DNA of 64,000 nucleotides from NCBI GenBank assembly GCA_022747635.1, contig JAKTNV010000001.1, positions 19,897,072 through 19,961,071 of the forward strand, read 5' to 3'. Each line of letters begins with the position of its first letter. The first letter of the stretch is position 1. Below the pieces are notes generated by a model. It was given only the letters and a program-made list of their open reading frames with translations. It was not told the origin of the DNA and did not search any database. Shown one piece after another: positions 15,101 through 26,769 of this stretch. The DNA comes from Hetaerina americana. Its lineage: Eukaryota; Arthropoda; Insecta; Odonata; Calopterygidae. The translations under genes and the position numbers were made by a program.

Positions 15101-16670
15101 GGAAGGAACAGCGATAGAAATAGGGAAAAATCGAAGAATACGACCTGAAATAGGGAAAACCTCTCGTGCTGTCTATCGCACTCGGCATTACAATTATTGC
15201 GAAAATTCAACAAGAGATCAATGAGGAATTGTTAAAAGAAATGTTTTGATTACATTGAATATGTAAAGTAAAAATCAATACTAATAACACCAAGATCCTG
15301 TTGTGCAAGAGGGAAGAATGGCGACTTTGATCAACATGAAGGGGGCGAATGGGATTTGCTGGTTTTGCCACTTTTATCCACCTGAGAAGCAAAATGGTGA
15401 TGGATAAAAGGGCTTGTTGTACCTCATACTTAGATTAACTTAAGTTAAAACGTCTTCCATGACAATGATACGGTTACAAATAATTAGGCAGGTCAAAACA
15501 ACAGCATTGTGGGTTGTAACGAAACAGAGATATATCTACGAGTATATATTGACCCCCGAGAAATTTTATCTTAATAATTAAGACGGAGACGATTTTAAGA
15601 AGCACGGCGTGCCACATGTTTTGTGTTGTTGAATGCACTTTCAGAAATATTCTAAATGTAATTGTAGCACATCGTTTGTTTATTTTTCCCTAAAATAAAA
15701 ATTACGATTTTTACTACTCTTAGATCGTGGGGTGGGGGCTAAATGAAATAATCTAAAATTTTAGTGAAACATTTTTTTTTAATATCACCGTAAAGGCCGC
15801 GATGGGTAGGCACTTTATTTAGGCACTTGCATCTGTGATTGATTTTAATAAAGGAAAATTGGCTTAACTTTATTTTTCAATTATTATTTACCATTATATA
15901 TTCATATTCATCGCCACATGCCTACCATTTTCGCTTTGTATTTATTTTGACGATGTATTTTACGTTTAATTTTTGAATTTCAGCGGTGAATAAATAGGTT
16001 GTTTTATCACCTCACAATTCCCAAACAAATGTAAAGAAGTAGCGACATTTTTCCCGAATGAGTCGTGCAAAAAGGAAAAACTTGGATCTATTTTTTGTTG
16101 ATCACTTGTTATGTCACCCTACGCAATCCGAGCGAGACACGACGATGGAAATTTTCGTACGCGACAGTGTCATATTCATCGGCTAGAACATGCCGGAATG
16201 GCGGGGAAGGGAAGGAAAAACTCGTTTTGCTCGCATGAAACCCTGCCACTTTGGAGTCTCTTTTTGTTCCAGCAAGGAACAGTAAGGGTAGAGGGTGGTA
16301 ATCGCCCCTGTCTCGCTCAATGAGCTCGTCAAGTTTGAGGTGGGGGCTGCGGACGGGCATTTGATAAGCATTCCATTACTAGCATTGAGAAGTGAGAGGC
16401 GTTTGTGCAGGAAAGGAGAAAACGGGGGTGTGGGATGGGATTTAACTGCCCACCTGTCACTTAGCCCTGCGAGTAAGGAGGAGGCAGTTGGGACGGGTGC
16501 GCTCCTTCCTTCCCGCGATCCATCGACTCCGACGCGCACTCAAAATTGATTAACCAACTTGCGCACTTGCAGGGAACTTGCAAAGGGGCAAGACAGGAGG
16601 CCAAAGCGACAGTGAGTTAAGTGTTGGATCGAAGTTCTGTGGTGAAACAGTTATGTGTGTGTATATATAT
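6185..16670. other. long AT-rich stretch without recognised genes
   Basis: Ten kilobases of AT-rich DNA with only short open frames. A purine-rich block at 13,290-13,850 keeps several overlapping frames open on both strands; these look compositional. Minus-strand 10,635-10,862 reads as a 75-residue charged peptide of no recognisable family. A weak, decayed hairpin-core-like sequence sits near 9,905-9,960 (see findings). Positions 14,760-15,060 are GC-richer and unrecognised. No tRNA, rRNA or transposon ends were found. Confidence 0.4.
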
Positions 16671-16671
16671 A

Positions 16672-16942
16672 AACCGTAAACACAGTAATCAACCCGAAGG
16701 TCGGTTTAGTAGGTGATGGTAGAGTTCACCCAGCCCTATACGGCGTGTGAATTTCACACATCAGGGTAGGGGGGCCAGTTCCTTTCCCTGTGCGGTTATG
16801 GTTTCCTAGGAAGATCTGGTACCCGAAAAATCACTTCAGCTTGGGTGGAGCTGCAGGTGCCCAGAGTGCCTAGCCCCGGAATCGAACCCGAGACCCTCCG
16901 GTTAGCAGTCCAACGCTCTACCCCCTGGACTACCGCGACCCG
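16672..16942 (-). mobile_element. tRNA-derived SINE
   Basis: On the minus strand this starts with a tRNA-like head. An A box TAGTCCAGGGG (plus coordinates 16,922-16,932) fits the TRGYNNARNNG pattern, and a B box GGTTCGATTCC (16,879-16,889) is a perfect match. The tRNA-like part has GCT in the anticodon position, so a serine-type tRNA ancestor is possible. A tRNA-unrelated body of about 190 bases follows and ends near TTGATTACTGTGTTTAC. TA-repeat sequence lies on both sides (TGTGTG plus TA motifs), possibly the target. The length of about 270 bp is typical of SINEs. It would be transcribed by RNA polymerase III and move with a partner LINE; neither the partner nor activity can be judged here. 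Confidence 0.8.
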
Positions 16943-16947
16943 CTGTG

Positions 16948-16949
<2 letters not shown>

Positions 16950-17003
<54 letters not shown>
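16950..17003. repeat. (TA)n microsatellite
   Basis: A pure alternating AT run of 54 bases directly adjoins the head end of the SINE. It is one of several long TA tracts that flank mobile elements in this window. Confidence 0.95.
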
Positions 17004-17010
<7 letters not shown>

Positions 17011-17659
17011 TTTATTAATATTCAAATAGCTACTTCTGAAAGACAGGCCCGTGGAGCATGTACTAAAAATATGGACCCTATTTTTTATTACACCTGAAGA
17101 TCGATTGATTTTGAATACAATAAAGACAACGACAAAATTTTTAAGGGAATATATTTCACAACTTCTGCATACGTGAGAGCAACCTTAACCTAATCAAAGC
17201 TCATCTTCTATGGAGCTTTGATTCGGTAAACGTTTTTAAGCCACCTTATATTGTGTACTCCTTTTCTTTTTTATTGTTTCTTTTTCCTATATTTTTGGAT
17301 TTTAAATGTAATTCAATCAAATCTGATTAATGAAGGCATACCACGTATCTAACTTTTAAAATGGCGCCCATATATCCTCCTTTAATCTGTCTAAGGTGGT
17401 AAACCTTTGCATCACCAAGAAATATCTCGGTATCCGGCGATTCTTCCTTTGCAGGCGCTATTATACACTTTTGTATTTCCATGGAAATTTCTGGGCCAGG
17501 ATAAAACCCCTTCATCAGCGGAAGAATAAATCTGCTGTTGCAGAGAATGAGGATTTAAGTATGGCCAACGGGGTGAAGTTGGCACATATGGCAGTAGAGA
17601 GCCGCCAAAAACTTTTTTTAGAATATTTTAGTCCACTGATAACATTTTTACTGGTACAT

Positions 17660-17767
17660 AGCCAGAGAGTGCAGGCGAATGATGGTAAGAGTGTTTGTTG
17701 GTAATGCCAACGGATAGGGGAGGGTACCCGCAACGGGACAGGTTCAAGCCCAACTGAGAAGGATAGC
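17660..17767 (+). mobile_element. tRNA-like SINE head (fragment)
   Basis: A B-box-like GGTTCAAGCCC at 17,741-17,751 lies about 55 bases after an imperfect A-box-like TGGTAAGAGTG (17,683-17,693), with tRNA-like complementarity between them (TTGGTAATGCCAA). It runs straight into a TA/GT microsatellite, so a full SINE body is absent. It could be a solo tRNA pseudogene or a head-only SINE copy. Confidence 0.4.
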
Positions 17768-17815
17768 TATATATATATATATATATATATGCGTGTGTGT
17801 GTGCGTGTATGTATG
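17768..17815. repeat. (TA)n followed by (GT)n microsatellite
   Basis: About 23 bases of alternating TA are followed by about 25 bases of GT-rich repeat. It directly follows the tRNA-like fragment. Confidence 0.9.
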
Positions 17816-19460
17816 TAAAAGTGAGTATATTCTCACATAATCATAAATCTTACAGGGTAAGCGACCGAGTCAGCGTGAATTGAAAGCAGTCCTCCCCCCT
17901 AGAGAGTCGATTAATTTTGTGCGAAAGCCTAATAATTTCTATGGACCAATTTTCGTGACTGGTGAATGCTTAGCTTTCAATTTGTCACGTCATGTGGTGG
18001 GGGGAGGGAGATGTTAATTTTTTTACATTTTTACCCATTATCCCAGACAACGTCCCTCTCTCCGTACGCTTTCGCGTTTACCATTTTTCCCAAATGGCTT
18101 CCGCCGTGGAAATTTCCGGTCTCTGCGTCTGGGTCACGAAAATGAGACTTGGCTTCCGCACAAAAAAAGGACCACGACTCGTCACATCCCTTGATTATTC
18201 CTTTCCTCGCGAAAGGAAGAACATTTGGGCCTCTGTCTAACTCGCGATGACTTCATTCTAGAGGGTTTTTTATCTATCCCTCCCTATTGCAAATTGATTC
18301 TACTCCAAATTATACCAAGTGATAAATTAAATGTATATTTCCTCATCAGGGACCCGATTTCAGAAAAAGAATTTCAGTCAAATTTGTGTGTAACATAGGC
18401 GTATGTAATTAATTTTTCTACGACTGAATTAGATAATTTCCCAAAAATTTGTGATTATTTTCACATAATGTTGATTTACATTGTCCCTTCGTCAACCTTA
18501 ATGCGGTTGAGTGTGCCTTTGCAGAAATTTTTCTGGGTTGTGTTAGTAATATTCCTCCTGAGAACATCTGACAAGTTGATTGAAGTCCATATAAAGGGCT
18601 ATCAAGTGTATAGGCTTTTATTCTCTATATTGTGTAGGGTCTTATTTTCAATGTTAAATAATATTTATATTTTAGTTTTTTCCACAAAAAATAACTGGAA
18701 AAGGAAACTAATTTCAGTCTAATACTTGATTATGGTATTCGTTTAATGTAGTCGATGCGTAATCTATCAATTGGAACCTATTTCATTATTTTAATCAGCA
18801 AGTGAAAAGTACTTATTTCTCGGAGTATCAGTAGATAAAATTGTTTATAAAATTCTATTGCTCCTTGGAAAGTTTTTTCGTACCCCGGTCTAGATTATCA
18901 TGGGTTTTTTTATGATGTTTCGTTTGCATAGGGTTCACTTCCGATGTTCCCACGTTCATTTGAAACGTTTGGCAAGTCATGTTTTCGTGTCAGGTTTTCA
19001 TGAAGTTAACAAACACTCCGGAATATGTTTTCTGCCAAATTTTTCCTACAACTCACTACTACTTTCCAAGTTTCAGATAATTGGAGAAGGTTTATCTTAA
19101 CGAAAAGGTTGGCTAGGTGGTAACAGGCCCTATATAATTATTGTAAATTTGTAAGACATAATTTGAATGGTCGTTGGTGAATAAGTGATTCCGTTGGGCA
19201 AACCATGTCCGTACCCACTCCTCCTCAGCTGCTTAACGCAAACACTCAAGAATACGATTCTTCGAGGGACACAGCACGACATACTTACAGTGATCGGGAT
19301 GGTATGGTATCTAACGCGTTAGCTTCCCAAACCAAGGACTCGGGTTTGTCAACCGGTGGTGGCTGTATTTTTCTGTGGCATTCGTACTCGGGGTACTATT
19401 TGGATAGTACTACATGTGGGGTGGACCATCCGTCTTTTGGGACGCTTAATTGTGTGACAA
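17816..19460. other. no recognised gene
   Basis: AT-rich DNA with a few short frames. Positions 18,000-18,240 are GC-richer and open on the plus strand for 82 codons without recognisable features. Positions 19,205-19,465 are open for 86 codons in a balanced-composition stretch next to the mariner remnant. I recognise neither as a protein. Confidence 0.4.
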
Positions 19461-19469
19461 CTTGATCGC

Positions 19470-20720
19470 TTTCATTTTATGCGTTGGCTCATGCTGGCAC
19501 CGGTTTTCTCTTCATCCATTCTTTTCCATCACTTCCTGATAACCGTATTTCTAGCCGTATATGCTTCAGTTCAATAATTTCGATATCCTTTTTTGTAAAA
19601 GAACTGTTTTACTCCTCAAAATAGCCATTAACTGCCGACATCACTTCTTCCCGGTTGGAAAATCCTTGACCGAGCCATTTTCTTCAAGTTTGCGAACAGA
19701 AAATAATCCAAGGGGACTAAATCTGGCGAATAAGGTGCATGAAGTAGCAATTCAAACTTTAATTCATGAATTTTGGCTATTGCAATAACGGACTTGTGAG
19801 CTGGTGCATTGTCTTGATGAAAAAACATTTTCTTCTTTAGCAAATGCAGCTACTTTTGCTTAATTTTTTCGCTAAAACGTTACATTATTGCAAAGAATAA
19901 CACTTGCCGTTTTTTTAAGTTAGTCAATGAAAATATTCCCACGTGCATCCCAAAAAACCACCGCCATGACCTTACCTGCAGATGAAACGGTCTTCGCCTT
20001 CTTTAGAACCGGTCCGCCCATTTGAATCCATTGTTTTGATTGTCTTTTGTCTGGAAGGTGAAGTAATGGACCCATGTTTCATCTATGGTTATGAAACGGC
20101 GCAAAAATTAATTTCGCTTTGTTGCGGTGAAACTTTGCTAAACACTCAATTGCAATATCTTCAAAACACTGGTTTTGCTCGAGTGTGAGTAAACGTTGCA
20201 CCCATCTTGCACAAAGCTTTCTTATGTCCAAATGTTCAGTTAATATGCGATGTACCGCACTTTTTAAATTCGCGTACTTTCAGTTAACGAGCATCCAGTG
20301 TCACTTTGTGGATTTTCTGCACTGTTTCTGGAGTCGTCACCTCATTTGGTTGACCAATGCGATGCTCGTCATGACAGCTCGTACGGCCTCGTTTAAACTA
20401 TGCTACCCAATATTTCACTGTTGTAAACGGAGTAGACTCACCCAGAGTAAAATCTAGTTCAAGTTTTATATTGATTGGGCTGAGATCTTTCAAATAAAAG
20501 TATTGTATCACATAACGACGACCAATTTTCTCCATTTTCACAAATTCAATGAAAACGTTCACTATTGACGGCTGCCAGACAAATACTGAACGAATTAGTG
20601 TCTTCAAACTTATGCAAACTTCTGCTTTATAGATTGCGCACTTTCTAATTCAGTCATATTTTTGAACAAATACCGCCATCTATAGGTCAGGCCGGGTACT
20701 TATAGGACCATCCCCGTTAC
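19470..20720 (-). pseudogene. decayed mariner transposon (D,D34D transposase remnant)
   Basis: The minus strand carries a mariner transposase broken by frameshifts and stops. The start is the ATG at 20,535 (MEKIGRRYVIQYFYLKD), a typical mariner N-terminal helix-turn-helix. Next comes HDEHRIGQPNEVTTPETVQK near 20,330-20,390, then the first catalytic Asp in IDETWVHYF (about 20,070), the second in FHQDNAPAHKS (about 19,815) and the third in YSPDLVPLDYF (about 19,710). All three catalytic positions survive although the reading frame does not. The right end (about 20,690-20,720) looks like a mariner terminus, reading GGGGATGGTCC on the minus strand. The matching left end was not found, so the left limit is approximate. 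The sequence is clearly different from the intact mariner at 26.8 kb, so it is another lineage. Confidence 0.85.
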
Positions 20721-23110
20721 TACTACAATATCTTTACCCACGAAATGCTCAGTCCATTTCAGAGAGAACAGTGGGAATATTCAGAACAAATAGAGAGAAA
20801 ATTAATTGGCTATCAGCGTGCTCGATGTATTGGAAGTGGAAATAAAGGAAACTAAAATAATTTTGCAACAATAGTAAAGAAAAATATAAGATAGCGGTAT
20901 AATTGTCTGTTAGAACTAAGCAAGCAGTCTTTAGGCTCTGAGCAGCAAAGCTTGCAGAAAAGAAAATATTTTGGAACAGAAATTGAGAAAAATAGAGACT
21001 GGGTAAAACATGAAAAATATATACCATATTTAAACTTCGAGTCAATATTTTTCTCATGAGAAATCTTTTTACCGGTTGGGTACACCCGCCATTTCTGTTC
21101 CAAGCTCCTTGCGTGACCTGTCTAATTACACAACTTTAACATGGTTTCGTTTTCATTCAGAACTATGGAACACACATGTATGGAGCATTAAAGAATGAAG
21201 TTCATAATTTTATATTGGTAATAAAACTTTATTGATGACTTTAATATGTACTCCAATGTAGCGTATTTTGGTTTTCATTGCTGATGTATAAAAATTCTAC
21301 GTATTAACGATACAGAGAAGTTTGTAAAAAGTGGTTATGAAATATATTTTAGAAAATGAAATTTCTTAGAAATATAGTATTTGACAAATTGAATAGCATG
21401 GAAATCTTGAGGAAAGAATGAAACGTAAGGAAAAGAACATATAACTTTTGCAAGAGAAACGTTTAGAACTACGAGCTGGAGAACTTTTAGAACTAGGAGA
21501 ATTCGTAATGCATATTTGACATTAAACGAATGAAAATCTTGTCTGGAGGAAATTTACATTTCAAAACGGAAGAATTATTAAGGAGTACATTTATACTACC
21601 ACGTGAACCATCTTTGAAAAAATATAATTTTGACAGCAAACAAACTTAAGCACTTTCCCTCGCTGAATGACCATTAAAACAAGACTTCTGAGTTTTCTCA
21701 TATTTTAACAACGTCCCACGACAGAAAGCTGTTGTTAGATCCGGTTGAAGTATTGCTCTGTATCAATCGAACCTGCATTTAGTCGTGATTTTTATTGTAA
21801 CGGAGGATATTGCACTCCCTCTTTGCGTTCCAACCCCTCCCTACTTTGGAGTACTGTAAAAACAGATGGAACGGTCAAATAATTTTTGCGTACTCTGGAT
21901 AGTATTTTCTTTATGTCCCTCATAGAAAGTGATACAAATGGTTTGAATTTATGCCAGAAAATACTGATTCAAAATATTAACAAAAACCTTTGCAAAATTC
22001 GCTAGGAAAAACATGACATCACTCCATTACCAAATATTTTCGGATGCCATTATCAGGAGTTGGGAAACCTCTATCCGTGGTTAATATTTTTGAAAGATAT
22101 CCGCCATTATGGCTATTGAGGAAACGATCCTACCCCCTTAGTGTACTTACTTAGGCAAGGGGATTCCGTTTTTCCCAGACGAGTTTCCCGACCACATCTC
22201 AGTATGGTTTGCCTGCGTGTTAAAAAAATCTTCCTTTAGAGTGCTTAGCCACCTACTTTTCCGCAGTGGGTGTCATAGCACCATCCCCACGAACCCTTGT
22301 GACGACGCCAGGTCGTTTATTTCGTAGCTTGCAGAAGTGGGGTGAGGGGGTAAATGAGAAGGGTAGGAGTGGATGTGCATCATGGGTGGAGAGCAGGGTA
22401 ACATTTCATTCCGGAAGCATGAGGGTGGAGGACGCCGAAGTCCACCCTCACGCCATCGCAGGGAGCTGCGAAAGGATAACGGGGGGAGGATGGGAGTGTT
22501 ATGGAGGCAAAGGTTGAAATTGTGGCCAATCAGAGCAAGCGAAGGATTGAGGAGGGGGGGGGTGAGGGGAGGGCGAATGGGACCTGTATCCCCGGGTCGA
22601 TTATGGAAATTAGGCAGAGCCCTGGTAATGCCTCGACTCAACGATAAAAAAATAATACAATCCTCAAGGTGAGAGTGAGTGTTGCAGGGAGGAGTGCGGC
22701 AGGGAACGGGTTCAAGGGGGAAATGAGAGGGGGGAAGGGGGCGTGTCCACCGCTGCTGTGACGTATTTTTCCCGGGGAGTTACAGGTGGATTAGTGCGTG
22801 TCGGAGACGTCTGCCCAAGTGGGAATCGTGTTGGGGCTCTGGTGGATCGACGATGATGGATTAAGCACATCTGGAGAGGAAAGTTGATAGAAAGCTACTT
22901 TTGCTTCAAGGGCCTTCGGTTCGTCTAGAAAAACTGATAGATCAAAGGAAAGGAGGAACTGAACTGACGATGCTTCCCCTACAGCAACATCGTTTCGGGA
23001 TGAAATGAAAGGATCTGGGAAACGCGGATACAGAAAGTGAGCTTCGTCGCATTCTGGAAGCAATGGAATAAAGTTATTGAAGCATTAGTAACCAAATCGG
23101 AAGAATTATT
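20721..23110. other. no recognised gene
   Basis: AT-rich until about 22,250, then a G-rich segment (22,270-22,780) that keeps several frames open on both strands without protein-like features. Within it, 22,554-22,581 has four G-tracts with loops of 1-5 bases on the plus strand (possible G-quadruplex). Confidence 0.4.
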
Positions 23111-23167
23111 AATGCATTTAAATAAAAGAAGTAACTTGGTAATTCCACACAAACTTAAATGAAATAC

Positions 23168-23200
23168 GACCTAGATTGCGACGCTGGACGTCTTCATCAG
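23168..23200 (-). ncRNA. hammerhead-like core, locus A left arm
   Basis: In minus-strand order: CTGATGA, spacer A, stem GACG/CGTC around TCCAG, then GCA where GAA is expected, the near-palindrome ATCTAGGT, and C. The A-to-C change in GAA and the broken palindrome suggest loss of function. Confidence 0.4.
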
Positions 23201-23218
23201 GTCCTGATCATCATCGAC

Positions 23219-23251
23219 CTGTTGATGACGTACAACGTCGAAACCTATGTT
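23219..23251 (+). ncRNA. hammerhead-like core, locus A right arm
   Basis: In plus-strand order: CTGTTGA (one change from CTGANGA), spacer T, stem GACGT/ACGTC around ACA, GAA, ACCTATGT (one change from the palindrome ACCTAGGT), then T. Comparing both arms gives the ancestral ACCTAGGT followed by C. Confidence 0.4.
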
Positions 23252-23349
23252 GTATTTCAATAAAGGTCGTGCGGAATTTCCAAGTTACTTCTTTTATTTA
23301 AATATTTTGTGCAAATTCCATTCATTTACGCCGGAGACAACAAATTTCT

Positions 23350-26300
23350 TCATTTATTTAGTTTTGATGAATGCTGAAATCTAATCTGGAATTTTAGTGA
23401 GCGAATATTGCTATGGTGTACATCTAGAAAGAATAGTTTGTAAAGTTAATACAAAAATTGCTTGAAGTTATCAGCACAGGCGTGAGTCGAATAAGCTGAT
23501 ATGGAGATTTTAATGGAAGGAAAATAAGAAATTTATAAAGCAGTAGTTTTTTTTTAAATTGTCAAGGAGTAAACTGTTAAATCACATTGATAATTCCCGA
23601 AACTATTTGCGACTAATGCTTAGACTTCGGTAGTCACTTAAATATTTTAAACCTTGTAGAATTAGATTAATATGAACACTCCATGGTATCAAGTTTAAAT
23701 GAAAGTTTTATTCTCATTCAATGTAACATAAACTATACGTCACTATTCAGGCTATTGTGCTTAAAGTGAAGATGGAACGATGCTTGAATGCCCCAGGCGA
23801 GATGTGGAGAGCCTCTCACACTAATACCAATAGTCGATCACTAAATTAAAGTTTGTAAATAGTTTAAAGACTCGGCATGTACGCCGAGCCAAACTTTGCT
23901 TGAAATATTGTAATATCAACCCTTTAAAATCAATCTTGCTGACTCAGTACTGAGCCGAAAGAGTTAAATTTTCCCTCTGCAGCAAAAACATTTTGAGATA
24001 AAAATTTATGTCATATTCCTCTTTTGACGATTATCCGACCGAGGCGAAAGAACTATCCAAAAGCTGGTTAATATGGATAAAATTTCTAAACAAGAGTTAG
24101 ATACCTGAGATAGCTTCATATCAAAATTATATTTGATTTTTGCCTTCCCCGAAAGGAAATTTCGTGAAGGTCATGTGAATTTTTGTACAAGCCAACGGAA
24201 TTTGTTACTAGGTTATCTTAAAAAAAATCAAATCAAGCTGGGGTACAACTGCTATTATATTTATTATTAAGAATGCCTTTGAAATATGATTTCGTAACAG
24301 TTTATTTAAAAAGAGGTAGGCTGACATTATTTTTCTATGGAGGGAAAAGATAGTACTCATCTATTTTTGATAGCCGGATGATCAATCTACTCGAGGATGA
24401 GTCCGATAAGTTGGGAATTGACCCGGATTTTGAAGAGGGAACGCGGAAGATTCCCTATTTGCTGTTTTAGAGTTCCCTATTGTGAAATGGCAAAGGCTCC
24501 CTTTCCCAACGAGAAAGGAAGCATAATGCTGTTTTCCACTTCATTACGCATTGTGCCAAATAGCAAGATTTTTCCCGAAATATCTCCGTAGGTATTACGT
24601 TTTGACCATTGAACACCTGATAATGGTTTACCTCAAGTTGAATGCTCTTTTCATTTCTTCGATAAAAAAATGAACAATTATGTTTTTGAAATACATGACA
24701 TTCCTCCAGGAGTGGATCAAGAAAATCTCCCAAAATGAGGAAGGTTTCCTTAAAAATATGATGAATATTAATGTTATGACTTTTATTCATGTTAATAAAA
24801 CTAAGAAAAGCATTGTCAGTTTGATAGCATTCCCACTAATTTACGAGATCGCAAAGAACTATATTGCATTTATATTTTCTCGGAATACTTTCAAAAATAG
24901 TGTCCAACAGATAAATGTTATTAAATTTGAAGGTCTCCAACCTCCAATTAGGTCCGATGTAACCCTATATCTGATAACGCGACGTACAATGAACGTGCAT
25001 CCATGCAATTCATTCAAAACAAGCCATTCATCCCTCCCCGACAACCTATGAACTTCATCTGAAGCAATTTTACACATCTCTTTGTTTTATAGATAATAAT
25101 GAATGTTCATTTAAAGTTCCAAACCCTCAGTTTATCGGTCCTACATCCATTCTGCGTTGCCCTCAAGGTACGAGCTCTTGAAACTTCTGGTGCTTCGTGT
25201 GGACGAAATCATCCTTTTCGCGCACCAACCAAACCGCCTGACGGCAGAAGCACACCAGCTTACCTATCGATTTTAGTCAGACAAGCAGACGGTCAGAATG
25301 AAAGGATTTTGGTATTTTCCCTCCCACAGACCATTTTTTGTCTTGCTTGTTTGCTCCTGTTGAAACCCTAAATCTCTTGACGCCTCCCACATAGATTCAC
25401 GCCAGCGAGCCTAAAATCCGCCTTTTTCTTCCTCTCTTTGCCTCCGATTCTCCAGTTTTTTCCTCCTCAGTTTCCTACGGATCCAGATGGGAAAATAACA
25501 AAAAAAGGAAAGAACGGTCAGGACACGGTTCTGTACCTACCCATCGCTCCCGCGAGTAAAGGTCGGCTTGAATGGGCCCCGGGTCAGCACCCCTCACTGA
25601 GGAGTCCTCCTTCGGCATTGTCGCCGAGGATTATTCAAAGGGGAGCAAGCCAGAGGAGTGGAAAACCAGGGGAGAAAAAAAAACTGGGCCGCGTGCGTCT
25701 ATCCCTCATGTGGCGGTTCTATCACTGAGGGCGGCGTGAGTGAGGGATTCGATCTCTTAGCAAACCGGGCATCTTCCTCGCACTTTCTCTCAAATACACA
25801 CACGTAATGGCGTCCCAATCCTTCAGCGTCGTAGGGACGAGCGCACATGTTTTGGGCGACTGGATCGAACCGGATATTTCCGACTCGGTTCTTTTTTTAA
25901 ATTAAGGATTGGTATCGGAGGACGGCTCAGCCCTTTAGCGTCCTGCGAAGGGTTTGCAAGAGTTCCGAGTATGTTCCTCGATTATTTAGGGCTTTACCTC
26001 CTCTCCCTCTCTCTCGCTCTCAATTTTGCCCAAATAAAGACCTCTATCTATCTATCTATCTCTCTCAATCTCGCTCCATCCCTCGCTACCCAACCGCTTC
26101 GTCCCAGCCGCCATCCATGTGGGTGGCTTCACTCTTACATTCGTTTTGGAAGCATGTTTCTTTTTTACCTACAAACACCCTTAGCTAGCCCTTCAAGATG
26201 ACCTCAAATCCTGGCCATCGCGGCGGAACTTTTACGGGAAGGCATTACACTATTCGCAGCAGTCTATTTATGTATATTTCAGAGATAATATGTATTTTAT

Positions 26301-26490
26301 TAAAATATTTCCTTCGTGTTGCAGACAAGGTTAGCCCAAGCATCTCTTTTGGGACAATAGTTAATTCGATGTGTGAAAAAAACTTCTACAATTGATATTT
26401 TCAGCTCCCATTTTGAAATATATTTAGAGGGAAAGGGAAATCTATTTCCATTTAAATTCCAAAGGCTTTGTGTGTGTGTATGTATATAAA
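23350..26490. other. no recognised gene; GC-richer block at 25.4-26.2 kb
   Basis: AT-rich DNA to 25.1 kb, then a GC- and CpG-richer block (about 25,150-26,230) with a TCTA run near 26,040. Such a block could contain a promoter or exon. I see no clear start, splice pattern or protein motif in the open frames there (25,099-25,371 and 25,438-25,728 on plus). Confidence 0.4.
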
Positions 26491-26565
26491 ATGAACACCA
26501 AGATAGTAATGGCGAACAAAAACAAAAACACAGAAACACACAAAAAAGAAACTGACACGTATTCT

Positions 26566-26596
26566 GAATTTTCGGTGGCAATACCACCTTTCTCAA
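26566..26596 (-). ncRNA. hammerhead-like core, locus B left arm
   Basis: Minus order: TTGAGAA, spacer A, perfect 5-bp stem GGTGG/CCACC around TATTG, GAA, palindrome AATT, C. Two positions of the 7-mer differ from CTGANGA, including the normally fixed G8, so self-cleavage is doubtful. Confidence 0.4.
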
Positions 26597-26614
26597 TGGA
26601 GAGAAGGAACTCTC

Positions 26615-26645
26615 GTGAGAATGGTGGTATTGCTACCGAAAATTC
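26615..26645 (+). ncRNA. hammerhead-like core, locus B right arm
   Basis: Plus order: GTGAGAA, spacer T, stem GGTGG/CTACC around TATTG (one G-U pair), GAA, palindrome AATT, C. The C-to-T change in the stem keeps pairing by wobble. Confidence 0.4.
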
Positions 26646-26769
26646 GGAATGTGTGTGTTTCTTTTTTGTGTGTTTCTGTGTTTTTGTTCACCAGTGCTAC
26701 CTTGGTATGCATTATTATCCACATCCGTGAGACTTTCACACAAGTTATGTGTCCATATATACATACATA

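Larger units (their letters stand above)
23117..23345. mobile_element. hairpin retroelement piece, locus A (probable Penelope-like terminal repeat)
   Basis: Two diverged inverted arms (about 23,117-23,192 and 23,227-23,303) begin and end with the same A/T-rich block, read as ATTTAAATAAAAGAAGTAAC at the left and its complement at the right. Each arm's inner end carries the hammerhead-like core. After the right arm comes a tail with TTCCATTCATTTACGCCGG. Closely similar tails occur at 49.06 kb and at the end of the element at 51.2 kb. The arms differ from each other at many sites, so the copy is old. No reverse transcriptase or GIY-YIG endonuclease is visible, and the Penelope assignment rests on the ribozyme-like core. 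Confidence 0.6.
26497..26706. repeat. imperfect palindrome with hammerhead-like cores, locus B
   Basis: Inverted arms of about 107 and 97 bases (26,497-26,603 and 26,610-26,706) are separated by AAGGAA. They differ at several sites, and the left arm has a few extra bases in its A/C-rich part. Each arm reads outward from the centre as core motif, then a GTGTGTGTTTC-type stretch and T-rich tail. The same trailing pattern occurs at loci C, D and F. The intact mariner lies 64 bp further right. Confidence 0.75.

Noticed and set aside
16858..16942. Genuine tRNA-Ser gene on the minus strand
   Set aside because: The A and B boxes are good, but the 3' side does not close into an acceptor stem and runs into a SINE body and tail.
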